Shown here: positions 7,069 to 14,530 of the stretch, one piece after another
Layout of the letters: each line of letters opens with the position of its first letter
Position numbering within the stretch: position 1 is the stretch's first letter
Assembly (NCBI GenBank): GCA_028873155.1
Contig: JAGWML010000020.1
Location: forward strand, 1-22,675
Origin: Acidobacteriota bacterium
GTDB taxonomy: Bacteria; Acidobacteriota; Terriglobia; Terriglobales; Acidobacteriaceae
Direction: 5' to 3'
DNA length: 22,675 nucleotides
The notes under the pieces: generated by a model
What the model saw: only the letters and a program-made list of their open reading frames with translations
Databases searched by the model: none
Told to the model about the DNA's origin: nothing
Translations under genes and position numbers: made by a program

Positions 7069-9204
7069 TCAGCGGCCGGTTGCTCCTGTCGACTCTTCAA
7101 GAACCGCCACTCCCTCTGGGGCAAGCGTTACTGCGCGGACCTGTGCATCGCCCTGGAGCAGCTCCGTCATGGGAGCAGGAAGCGCGACCTCCGCCGGCTG
7201 CGCGCCGTGATTGAGAAGGATGTAGATCGTGTGGCCCGTCCCAACACGGCGGCAGAGTTCGACATCCAGCGGCAGAGAAGCAAATTCCGGCTCCACGTGA
7301 GCACCTGCAAGCATCCATGCAGTGGCCTGCTGCATGAGAGGCGCATCGAGCAACGCTCCAAGATAGGTAATGGAACCTTTGCCCAGCGACCGCGTGACCA
7401 TCGCGGGCTGATCGTCGAGCCAGCCGTTCGATTTGCCATAGCGAAGCAGAACGCGCGTATCGCTGGCCAGGGTGGTAAGCTGCTCGGCCCAGATCGTCGC
7501 TGTTCCACTGCCGAGGGCTCCGCTGACCGGCACTGCGCCATCGAGCGCGTAGTACTGCTCCACGCGCCCGCCGAGCGCGGACACGAGAGGGCCGGGCTGG
7601 CGCTGCGGATTGAGACTGTTGTATTCGTCCTTCATGCCGGAGCGCGGGCCAAGCACAAGGTGCCCACCCTGCTCGACGTACGCTCTGAGATGCGCGGCGA
7701 GCTCCGGTGGGATGACGTTGAGCCCCGGTGCAACAACGAGCTTGTATCCATCCAGCGGAGCGCTCGCGTTGACAATGTCCACGGTCAGGTTCTTGAGGCG
7801 CAGCGGGCGATACCAATCCAGAAGAACCTGCAGCTCGTCATAGTTCCGATTGTGTGGCTGGAAGTCGATGGTCCAGCGGCTGTCATAGCTTTCCAGAATC
7901 GCTACCTGCGCGACAGGCTGCGTGTCGCGCAGCGCGGGCGACGTACGCTCAAATTCGCTGCCAATCTGCGTCACTTCACTGTAGATGGGCATGGGCTCGC
8001 CGTCGGGCCCGACAAGCGTGCCGTGGTACTGCTCCTGACCGTTGAGTGCGCTCCGCCATTGCCAGTAGAGGGCGGCGTTGGCGCCGTGGCCGATGGCCTG
8101 CCATGCCATCACGCGCGTCTCGCCGCGGTTGAGTGTCGTGTTGATGGGGGCCCAGTTGACAGAGCCAGGCTGCGTCTCCATCACCCAGAAGGGCATGCGC
8201 TTCCAGCCGCGCACAAAGTCATGCATCGCGCCGTTGCGCATCGAATCCAACTGGCCCTGGCCCACATAGTCATCCCAGGAGGCGAGGTCGAGATCGCGCG
8301 TGATCTCGTAGTGGTCGAAGTGATCGCTCCAGGCAAGGCCGCCGATATTGGTCGTGATGAACTGCCGCGGCTCGGCACTCTTGCGGATTGCATCGATCTG
8401 CACGCGCTGGAAGTCGCGCCATGTGTCGGTAACGAAGTGGCGATGCTCAAGCAGCAGGCCCGGATTACCACCGGTTGCGACAAGCGGTATCTCATCCCAG
8501 CGGTCGTAGGTCTGGCTCCAGTAGGCCGTGGCCCAATGCTGATTCAGTGCATCGAGCGTGCTATAGCGGTGCTGGAGCCACTGCTGGAACAGCGTGCGCG
8601 TCGCGGGGTCGAAAGACTCGTCAGTGTACTCGTTGCCGATCTGCCAGCCGATTACGTCTGGGTCATGGCCGAAGCGTTGCGCGAGACGACCGGCAATCTC
8701 TGCGCAAAAGACCCGGTAGCGCGGGCTGGAGTAGTTGAACTGGCGGCGGCCTCCGTGCTGGGCCAGGCGGCCGTTCTCATCCATGCGCAGTGTGTCCGGA
8801 TATTTCACGGTCAGCCACGCCGGCGGTGCATCGGTGGGCGTGCCGATGACGACCGCAATGTGATGATTTTCCGCAAGGCGAATCGCTCGCGCAAGCCAGT
8901 CAAGATCGTATTGCCCCTCGGCGGGCTCCATGCGGCTCCACGCGAACTCGCCGACGCGGACCACATGCATGTGCGCGGCCTCCATGAGCGCAAGGTCGGC
9001 GTCCCAGCGTGACTCCGGCCACTGCTCGGGATACCACGCAGAGCCGAGAAGCAAAGCCGGCACGGAAGGGTCTGTCTGCGCAGGCGCTGGCCTGGACGCA
9101 ACCGCGTAAAGCGCGAGGCACGCCAAAGCGAGCAGCCTGCAGGCAGTCAGGTGGAGAAACGATCGAGTGGGCTCGCATGGTTCGTGCATAGGGATCATTG
9201 TCAT
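7069..9204 (-). CDS. beta-galactosidase, GH42
   Basis: A 711-residue exported GH42 enzyme that should release terminal beta-D-galactose. The N-terminal AWYPEQWP, VRVGEFAWSRMEP.EG.YD and GTPTDAPPAWL blocks are typical. The acid/base is Glu192 in WQIGNEY and the nucleophile Glu343 in VMETQPGSVNW. A middle alpha/beta domain (trimerisation-like) and a small C-terminal beta domain follow. The leader is a basic/polar start, then a run such as LLALACLALYAVA, cleaved near APAQ. The frame is open to 9324, but that start would overlap the GH127 end. I prefer ATG 9204, 13 nt after the GH127 stop; ATG 9198 or 9189 are also possible and none has a strong Shine-Dalgarno, suggesting translational coupling. 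It is the middle gene of the leftward operon. In plant galactans and arabinogalactans GH42 acts on beta-1,3/1,4/1,6-linked galactose. Confidence 0.93.
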   Translation of the reverse strand: MTMIPMHEPCEPTRSFLHLTACRLLALACLALYAVASRPAPAQTDPSVPALLLGSAWYPEQWPESRWDADLALMEAAHMHVVRVGEFAWSRMEPAEGQYDLDWLARAIRLAENHHIAVVIGTPTDAPPAWLTVKYPDTLRMDENGRLAQHGGRRQFNYSSPRYRVFCAEIAGRLAQRFGHDPDVIGWQIGNEYTDESFDPATRTLFQQWLQHRYSTLDALNQHWATAYWSQTYDRWDEIPLVATGGNPGLLLEHRHFVTDTWRDFQRVQIDAIRKSAEPRQFITTNIGGLAWSDHFDHYEITRDLDLASWDDYVGQGQLDSMRNGAMHDFVRGWKRMPFWVMETQPGSVNWAPINTTLNRGETRVMAWQAIGHGANAALYWQWRSALNGQEQYHGTLVGPDGEPMPIYSEVTQIGSEFERTSPALRDTQPVAQVAILESYDSRWTIDFQPHNRNYDELQVLLDWYRPLRLKNLTVDIVNASAPLDGYKLVVAPGLNVIPPELAAHLRAYVEQGGHLVLGPRSGMKDEYNSLNPQRQPGPLVSALGGRVEQYYALDGAVPVSGALGSGTATIWAEQLTTLASDTRVLLRYGKSNGWLDDQPAMVTRSLGKGSITYLGALLDAPLMQQATAWMLAGAHVEPEFASLPLDVELCRRVGTGHTIYILLNHGAQPAEVALPAPMTELLQGDAQVRAVTLAPEGVAVLEESTGATGR

Positions 9205-9217
9205 CGTACGCAACCGG

Positions 9218-10999
9218 CTAGCTCTTCTGAAAGTATGTCGTGTAGCTTTCCTGTTGAACGAAGTAGAGCGGGGCAAAGACGCGATTCTCGCCCGTGGTGG
9301 ATGCAGCAAGAAGTCCGCTGGCACCCGGCATGCTTTGGATTCGGTCGAGCGGAATCAGGGCCAGTCGTTCCGCGCGCGGATTGAGCTCAACATACACAAG
9401 TGGCCCGCGCAGCAATGCGACTGTCTCTGGATGCTGGTCGTCAATGGCTTCGAGATGAAGGTCCTGCGGCAGATCGAGTTGAACCGAATCGCCGTCGCGC
9501 CAGACACGATGAAGCATCGCCCAACCCTGCTGCTGCGGTGCCTGCGCCACGGCGCCATTCACGCGGAGGGTGGCGGGTGCGGCGAGCCAGGCAGGCAGGC
9601 GCAGCCCAAGCGAGAATGCAACGGGCGCGCTTAGGTGCACGCGCAGCATAACGCGAATGTCCAGCGGGTAGTCGGTTTCCTGCGTGAGGGTCACCGTTGC
9701 TCCATCGTGCTGCCATCGCACGATGGAGGGCGCGTAGAGGTTGACGCGAATGCCATCATCAGCGCGGAAGTAGATGTTCTTGACGTAGTCGGCCACACCC
9801 TGCACCAGCGTGCCGGAGCAGCAGGGCCACTTCTTCGGGTAGTAGACCTTGCGGGCCGCTGCGCTGTAGGTCGAGTAATACGGGTAGTCGCCATCGCTAT
9901 CCGGATCCTTCGCAGCGAGCAGAGCGTTGAAAAGAACCCGCTCCAGGCCGTCTCCGTAGCGGGCATCGCCCGTGGCGCAGAGCAGATAGCGCGCCAGCTT
10001 GGTGGCGGCGTAACTGCCGCAGGGCGTCTCAAAGTGATCCTGCGTAGCGAGCAGGCTGGAATAGAGCTGTCCCTTGTGCGGCTCGATGAATTGCTCGTTC
10101 GGCCCCCATCCGCCGGTAGCAAATTGCTGGGTCTCGGTGAGCAGCATCCATGCGTGCTGCATGGCCTGCAGATATTTTGGGTCATGCAAGACAAGATGCG
10201 CCTTCCCCGCGGAACTGAGCGCGATGGCATGACTATAGGCGTGGCGTCCTGGCAGCACGTCCTCTCCGCGAGCGAGCGGATCGAAGAACTCCTTGTCGAG
10301 CAGGTAGCGGATGGCACGCTCGCGCAGCTCGCCGTCGCCTGTCATTGCTGCGGCGGTGAAGAGATTCTCCGGGAGTACGTAGGTTTCATCGTATGGTGGA
10401 TCTTTCTTACCAATGCGGTCGCGGCCCTGTTCTGGAATATACGGAAGAGCCGCGTTGTAGACGCGCGATAAAAGATCGTGCGCGCGCTCCACATGGCTCA
10501 GTGTTCCCGCATCGATGAGACCGGCAAGGTGCTTGTCGAGGATGTAACAGGGCCAGATCTTCTCCGCGTTAGGGCCCGCGTAGATGCTCCTGCTGCGCTC
10601 GAACGCAGCGGCAAAGCCTTCGACCAGTGCCCCAGCCTTTGCATGGCAGTCTGCGTCGCCCGTGGTGGCGCCGATGCGCGCGATGCCCGAGATGTACTGG
10701 CCGAGCGTATGGCCCGGCACAAATCCATCGGCGTCGTACCAGCCGCCCATATCGGCTCCGGGCGCGGGCAGACCGGCGCGTTGCCGATAGACCTTGAGCA
10801 GCCTGTCGTTGTCGAGCGCAAGATAGGTCGCGTGAATACGGTCGTAGTGTGCCTTGAGTGGACCGCCGATGAGACGAACCTGGTCGTAGTCAAACTCCGC
10901 CAGCGGACGCGTGGAAGCTGGCGCAGCACGGAGCGGGATGCGCGCGGCGAGCGCCATTCCCGCTGTGCCGAGGACAAATTCTCTACGCGTGAAGCTCAT
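9218..10999 (-). CDS. GH127-type (DUF1680) beta-L-arabinofuranosidase-like protein
   Basis: A 593-residue protein of the GH127/GH146-type (alpha/alpha)6-barrel group. It would remove beta-linked L-arabinofuranose or a related pentose. A Tat leader is evident: TRREFVLG at residues 4-11, a hydrophobic stretch, then an APA cleavage region near 27. GGWYDADGFVPGHTLGQYISG fits the substrate-cleft loop. Cys393-Cys394 (PCCSGT) corresponds to the cysteine pair containing the nucleophile in HypBA1. Glu324 and Cys327 (FETPCG) correspond to the other zinc ligands, with one more residue between them than in the E-x-C arrangement I recall for HypBA1. The frame is open to 11206, but the Tat motif fixes the start at ATG 10999; no clear Shine-Dalgarno is seen. 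It is the first gene of the leftward operon with GH42 and GH29. Confidence 0.88.
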   Translation of the reverse strand: MSFTRREFVLGTAGMALAARIPLRAAPASTRPLAEFDYDQVRLIGGPLKAHYDRIHATYLALDNDRLLKVYRQRAGLPAPGADMGGWYDADGFVPGHTLGQYISGIARIGATTGDADCHAKAGALVEGFAAAFERSRSIYAGPNAEKIWPCYILDKHLAGLIDAGTLSHVERAHDLLSRVYNAALPYIPEQGRDRIGKKDPPYDETYVLPENLFTAAAMTGDGELRERAIRYLLDKEFFDPLARGEDVLPGRHAYSHAIALSSAGKAHLVLHDPKYLQAMQHAWMLLTETQQFATGGWGPNEQFIEPHKGQLYSSLLATQDHFETPCGSYAATKLARYLLCATGDARYGDGLERVLFNALLAAKDPDSDGDYPYYSTYSAAARKVYYPKKWPCCSGTLVQGVADYVKNIYFRADDGIRVNLYAPSIVRWQHDGATVTLTQETDYPLDIRVMLRVHLSAPVAFSLGLRLPAWLAAPATLRVNGAVAQAPQQQGWAMLHRVWRDGDSVQLDLPQDLHLEAIDDQHPETVALLRGPLVYVELNPRAERLALIPLDRIQSMPGASGLLAASTTGENRVFAPLYFVQQESYTTYFQKS

Positions 11000-11024
11000 G
11001 AGTGGGGCCAGGATCGGGATATTG

Positions 11025-11127
11025 TCCCTATGCCCATTATGACGGCATTGCGCCGCTGCCAAAGCAGGAATCGCGGCCGTTGGATTCCAGAGTGCGGAAT
11101 GTTCGGTCGTGCTGCGATAGGGATAGG
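11025..11127. promoter_or_regulatory. oppositely oriented ATAGGGA motifs in divergent intergenic region
   Basis: ATAGGGA occurs on the minus strand (as TCCCTAT, 11025-11031) and on the plus strand (11117-11123). The plus copy is part of a tandem GATAGG repeat (11116-11127). Each copy points toward one of the two divergent genes, so a shared regulator is conceivable. Only two copies are seen. Confidence 0.25.
11036..11062 (-). promoter_or_regulatory. candidate promoter of the GH127-GH42-GH29 operon
   Basis: On the minus strand TTGGCA (11057-11062) and CATAAT (11036-11041) each match 5 of 6 consensus bases, with a short 15-bp spacer. The -10 ends 36 bp upstream of the GH127 ATG. Confidence 0.35.
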
Positions 11128-11173
11128 GCGCAATCGGGGTGGTCTCGCTTTGCTTGCACACTCTGCTGAGCCT

Positions 11174-11500
11174 ATGCTGGAGACAGTGGCAAGGCGCATC
11201 GTCCAATTCGCTGCATGCTTATTTTTTCTGCTGGTCGCATTCACTCCCACGCTGGAGTGCTTTGACAAGTGGGACCGGCCGACGACGCCGATGACTGACA
11301 CGGAACTGCGTGTGACTGCATGGCTGGCGATTGCAGGCATTGTTGCGGCCGTCATCAAGATGCTGCGCTCCATCCCGCATCTGCAGGCGGATCGCAAAGG
11401 TTCCCTGCTGCGAATTCCCGTGGTGCGCGTCGCTGTGTGGTGCGCTCCTTGCGACGCTGTGCCGACCATCAGTCCGCCTTTCAATCCGCTTCGTATCTGA
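11174..11500 (+). CDS. small two-helix membrane protein of unknown function
   Basis: A 108-residue protein I cannot name. Two hydrophobic segments are clear: about residues 9-24 (IVQFAACLFFLLVAFT) and 47-61 (TAWLAIAGIVAAVIK). They are joined by an acidic, Trp-containing loop with ECFDKWDRP and DTELRV. A basic segment RKGSLLRIPVVR and a Pro-rich tail follow. Segment order and charge suggest an inner-membrane hairpin. The ATG at 11174 has a poor ribosome site, but the frame upstream of it antisenses GH127 and lacks protein-like character. It lies between divergent GH127 and the receptor gene, 95 bp before the latter and on its strand, so co-transcription is possible. It could be an unrelated small gene trapped in the locus. 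Confidence that it is real rests on hydrophobic patterning and absence of a competing frame. Confidence 0.6.
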   Translation: MLETVARRIVQFAACLFFLLVAFTPTLECFDKWDRPTTPMTDTELRVTAWLAIAGIVAAVIKMLRSIPHLQADRKGSLLRIPVVRVAVWCAPCDAVPTISPPFNPLRI

Positions 11501-11595
11501 TTCCTCTTTTGTGAACTCACTCTGGCTTCTGGTGGCTGGCGCGCCTTGGTGTGTCTCCCGCCTCTGACCCTTCGCCTTCACACAAGAGGAGCTTC

Positions 11596-14490
11596 ATGTT
11601 GTATCGTTCCGGTTATCCCGCGCCCCTGCGGCCAGTCTTTCTTTGGCTCTTTGTCTTTATTTCATCTTTCCCATTGCTGCATGCCCAGGCAGGCCAGGTT
11701 CTGGGGGGCATCAGCGGCACGGCTCTGGATTCGACCGGCGCGACGATTGCCGGCGCGAGCGTGACGTTATCAACCTACGACCATCCTGCGATAGCAACCA
11801 CAGCGACTGGGCCGGACGGCGGCTTCCGCTTCAGCGGCCTGCAAAGCGGCGCCTATCAAATCGAAATTGCCGCGCCCGGATTTGCGATCTATAAAAATGC
11901 ATCGCTTGCGGTTGCAGTCGGGCGCGAGACGCGGCTGGAGGCAACGCTCCAACCGGCGCAGTCCACGCAGCAGGTCACCGTGCAGGCGCAGACTGAGACG
12001 CTCGACATCTCGCAATCCGCTCCGGTGACGAACATCGACAAGGACCGTATCGAGGAACTGCCGATCCCGAGCCGCAATTATTTGAACTTCACGCTCCTGT
12101 CGCCTGCTTTGGCGGGAGCGAATCCTGCCTTGGCGCGGCAGACGCCGGGCGCCGCCGAAGGCGGATTCAGCGCAGGCGGGCTGCGCCCACCGAGCAATGC
12201 GCTCTATATCGATGGGGCGGACGACAACGACGAGTATACGGGCCTGAGCCGCACGGAGTTGTCGCCCGAAGCGATCAGCGATTTTCAGGTGGTCAATCAC
12301 GGCTATGCCGCGCAGGCTGGCGGATCGGCAGGCGGGTCCGTCGATGTGGAAACGCGCGCCGGAGCCAACACGCAACATGGTGACGCCTTCCTCTTCGTGC
12401 AGAATGGTGCGCTGAACGGAACCCCCGCACTGGAGGCTGTGCCGAACAAGCCGGATGAGAACCGCCTGCGCGCGGGCCTGTCAACAGGCGGCGCGCTGCG
12501 ACGCGACAGGCTGTTCTATTACCTTGCCGCGGAGCAGGAGATGGCGCGGGGCGAAGAAGCAGGCGACTTTACGCCGCAGCAGGCAGCGCAGATCAACGGC
12601 GCTCTGCGGCAGGCTGGCCCGCTGCAGGGCTTTCAACTGCAGCAGGGATTCTTCCCGACAACAAATGAAGAGACGGAGCTGTCGGGGCGGCTCGACCGAA
12701 GCAGTGAAAGCGACAGCCTGATGCTGCGCTATGCGATGACCAATAACCGCGCGGTGAATGATGCGTTCCATCTGGATGACCTGACAGACCTGAGCGCACG
12801 CGGGTCCGCCTCTTATGACGACAACAGCGTGAACGCGGCGTGGAACCGGTCAATTTCGTCGGAGCTAGCGAACCAGATGGTCGCCGAGGTGGCCCAGCGG
12901 CGCGTGGCTCTGCGCACCGGTTCGCAGAGCGGTCCCGGCGTGGTGGTCGCGGGTATCGCCACGTTTGGCACGCCGTTTGACGGGAACAGCCGCCGCTACG
13001 AGACGCATGCGGATATGGGCGACGCGCTGATCCGGCAGCATGGCAAGCACCTGGTCCAGGCTGGCGTTGCCTTCAGTCACATCGGGCTGCGCGCTGCAAA
13101 CCGGGACGGTTTCGGCGGTCTGTATGTCTTCCCTTCTGTCACTGCGCTGGCGACTGGACAGGCGGACTTTTACATGCAGAGCTTCGGTAATCCGAATACA
13201 AATTTTGCTGAGCTGCGCAGCGTCGCCTATGCGCAAGACCACTGGACTGCACTGCGCAGCCTGGCGCTGGACTATGGCCTGCGCTATGAAGACAATCACG
13301 TTCCCGCGCCGCTTCCGAATCACGCGCTGAACCTCAGCCCGCGCGTAGGCTTTGCGTGGTCGCCGCAGAAGCAGTGGGTCATGCGCGGCGGATTTGGCAT
13401 CTTCTATGACCGGTATCTGCTTGGCACCATCAATCACATCGTAGAGCTGAACGGAACACGCGCGGAACAGCAGATCGCAGAAGGGCCCGATGCAGCGGCG
13501 CTGTATCGGCAAGGTCAGCCTTTCACCACGCCGCATGCCTCGATTGCGCCCAGCATCTGGCAGGCGCAGAAGTCGCTCGCCAATCCGTATGCGGAGACGG
13601 CCTCGCTTGGAGTTGAGCGGTCATTGCCAGATGCGTGGACGGTCGGCGCGGAGTACCGCTTCGTGCATGGTGTGAAGATGGGCCGCACGGTGAACAGCAA
13701 TCTCCTGCCGCCTGTGGCGCTGAATCAGAACAACGCAGGAAGCCTCGGCATTCCGAATCCGACGCCGCAGCAGATCGGTCAGCTGGTGTTTGGACCTCAA
13801 CGCGTGAACCCCGCCAATGACGCCATCAACCAGTTCCAGACGGAGGCGAGCTCAAGCTACAACGGCGCAACCGTGACGGTGAATCGTCAGTTCACTGAGG
13901 ATCTGGAACTGATGGCTGGTTACACCTTTGCGAAGACCATCGACGATGCTTCGTATGACACGGAGCAGCCGCAGAATCCATTTGCGCTGAAAAATGAGCG
14001 CGGCCTGTCGCTGGAAAATCAGCGGCATCGCTTTGTGCTGAGCGGGCTGTGGGTGCTCGGGCCCGACCTGGATGATCCGCAGGATGCGGCCAGGGCGGCC
14101 CACCCGAATGCCTTCGAGAAGCTCGTCTACGGACTGGAGTTTGCGCCGATTCTTTCTGTCGGCACTGGATTCCCGGATAATCCGCTGACCGGCGTTGACA
14201 GCAATCGAGAGCACATCTATCCCTTTGCCACGCGCCCGCAAGGCCAGGCGCGCAACGGCCTCACAACACCATCGACCGTGAACTTCGATCTGCGCGTTCT
14301 CAAGATGGTGCCGATTTGGCGCGGTCATCTGGACATTGTGGCCGAGTCCTTCAATCTGCTGAATCGCCAGAACGTCGAGATGATCAACCCGGTCTTTGGA
14401 TCCAACCTCAGTCCCGCATCGGGATGGAATACACCGTTGCAGGAATCCGATGCGCGGCGGGTGCAATTCTCACTGGACTACGAGTACTGA
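11596..14490 (+). CDS. TonB-dependent receptor, Oar-like with carboxypeptidase regulatory domain
   Basis: A 964-residue outer-membrane receptor. A Sec signal peptide ends near residue 30-32 (LLHAQA). A carboxypeptidase-regulatory-like Ig-fold domain (about 35-115; LGGISGTALDSTGATIAGASV, then GGFRFSGL..GAYQIEI) is followed by a plug (about 130-260, with EELPIPSRNYLNFTLLSPA and GLRPPSNALYIDGADDND) and a long beta-barrel. The barrel contains PRVGFAWSP, GGFGIFYDRY and AGYTFAKTIDD blocks typical of Acidobacteriota receptors, and the chain ends in an aromatic residue (FSLDYEY). ATG 11596 is chosen because AAGAGGAG (11584-11591) lies 4 nt upstream and it leads straight into the signal peptide; the frame is open from 11551. 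No SusD-like partner is adjacent. Context suggests uptake of oligosaccharides released by the flanking hydrolases, but the ligand cannot be read from sequence. Confidence 0.93.
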   Translation: MLYRSGYPAPLRPVFLWLFVFISSFPLLHAQAGQVLGGISGTALDSTGATIAGASVTLSTYDHPAIATTATGPDGGFRFSGLQSGAYQIEIAAPGFAIYKNASLAVAVGRETRLEATLQPAQSTQQVTVQAQTETLDISQSAPVTNIDKDRIEELPIPSRNYLNFTLLSPALAGANPALARQTPGAAEGGFSAGGLRPPSNALYIDGADDNDEYTGLSRTELSPEAISDFQVVNHGYAAQAGGSAGGSVDVETRAGANTQHGDAFLFVQNGALNGTPALEAVPNKPDENRLRAGLSTGGALRRDRLFYYLAAEQEMARGEEAGDFTPQQAAQINGALRQAGPLQGFQLQQGFFPTTNEETELSGRLDRSSESDSLMLRYAMTNNRAVNDAFHLDDLTDLSARGSASYDDNSVNAAWNRSISSELANQMVAEVAQRRVALRTGSQSGPGVVVAGIATFGTPFDGNSRRYETHADMGDALIRQHGKHLVQAGVAFSHIGLRAANRDGFGGLYVFPSVTALATGQADFYMQSFGNPNTNFAELRSVAYAQDHWTALRSLALDYGLRYEDNHVPAPLPNHALNLSPRVGFAWSPQKQWVMRGGFGIFYDRYLLGTINHIVELNGTRAEQQIAEGPDAAALYRQGQPFTTPHASIAPSIWQAQKSLANPYAETASLGVERSLPDAWTVGAEYRFVHGVKMGRTVNSNLLPPVALNQNNAGSLGIPNPTPQQIGQLVFGPQRVNPANDAINQFQTEASSSYNGATVTVNRQFTEDLELMAGYTFAKTIDDASYDTEQPQNPFALKNERGLSLENQRHRFVLSGLWVLGPDLDDPQDAARAAHPNAFEKLVYGLEFAPILSVGTGFPDNPLTGVDSNREHIYPFATRPQGQARNGLTTPSTVNFDLRVLKMVPIWRGHLDIVAESFNLLNRQNVEMINPVFGSNLSPASGWNTPLQESDARRVQFSLDYEY

Positions 14491-14501
14491 GGCATGGAAG
14501 C

Positions 14502-14530
14502 AGTGGGCCTCAACCGCTGAGGCCCACTTT
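14502..14530 (+). terminator. hairpin terminator between receptor and GH29, overlapping the GH29 stop codon
   Basis: An 11-bp perfect stem, AGTGGGCCTCA (14502-14512) with TGAGGCCCACT (14518-14528), has a 5-nt loop. It starts 11 bp after the receptor stop. The T-run is short (TTTGT), so termination may be moderate. The opposing GH29 gene ends inside the left arm. Confidence 0.7.

Noticed and set aside
6940..9012. Long open frame (690 codons) on the plus strand opposite GH42 and the end of GH29
   Set aside because: It is fully antisense to two genes with clear catalytic motifs, is rich in Arg/His/Ala with no recognisable domain or signal, and arises from high-GC codon bias.
10478..11173. Extension of the small membrane protein frame upstream of 11174
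   Set aside because: This part is antisense to GH127, ends the protein-like hydrophobic pattern, and would give a charged chain without motifs; the gene is better started at 11174.
11000..11206. Upstream extension of the GH127 frame to 11206
   Set aside because: The added 69 residues are Cys/His/Pro-rich without structure and would displace the Tat motif from the N-terminus.
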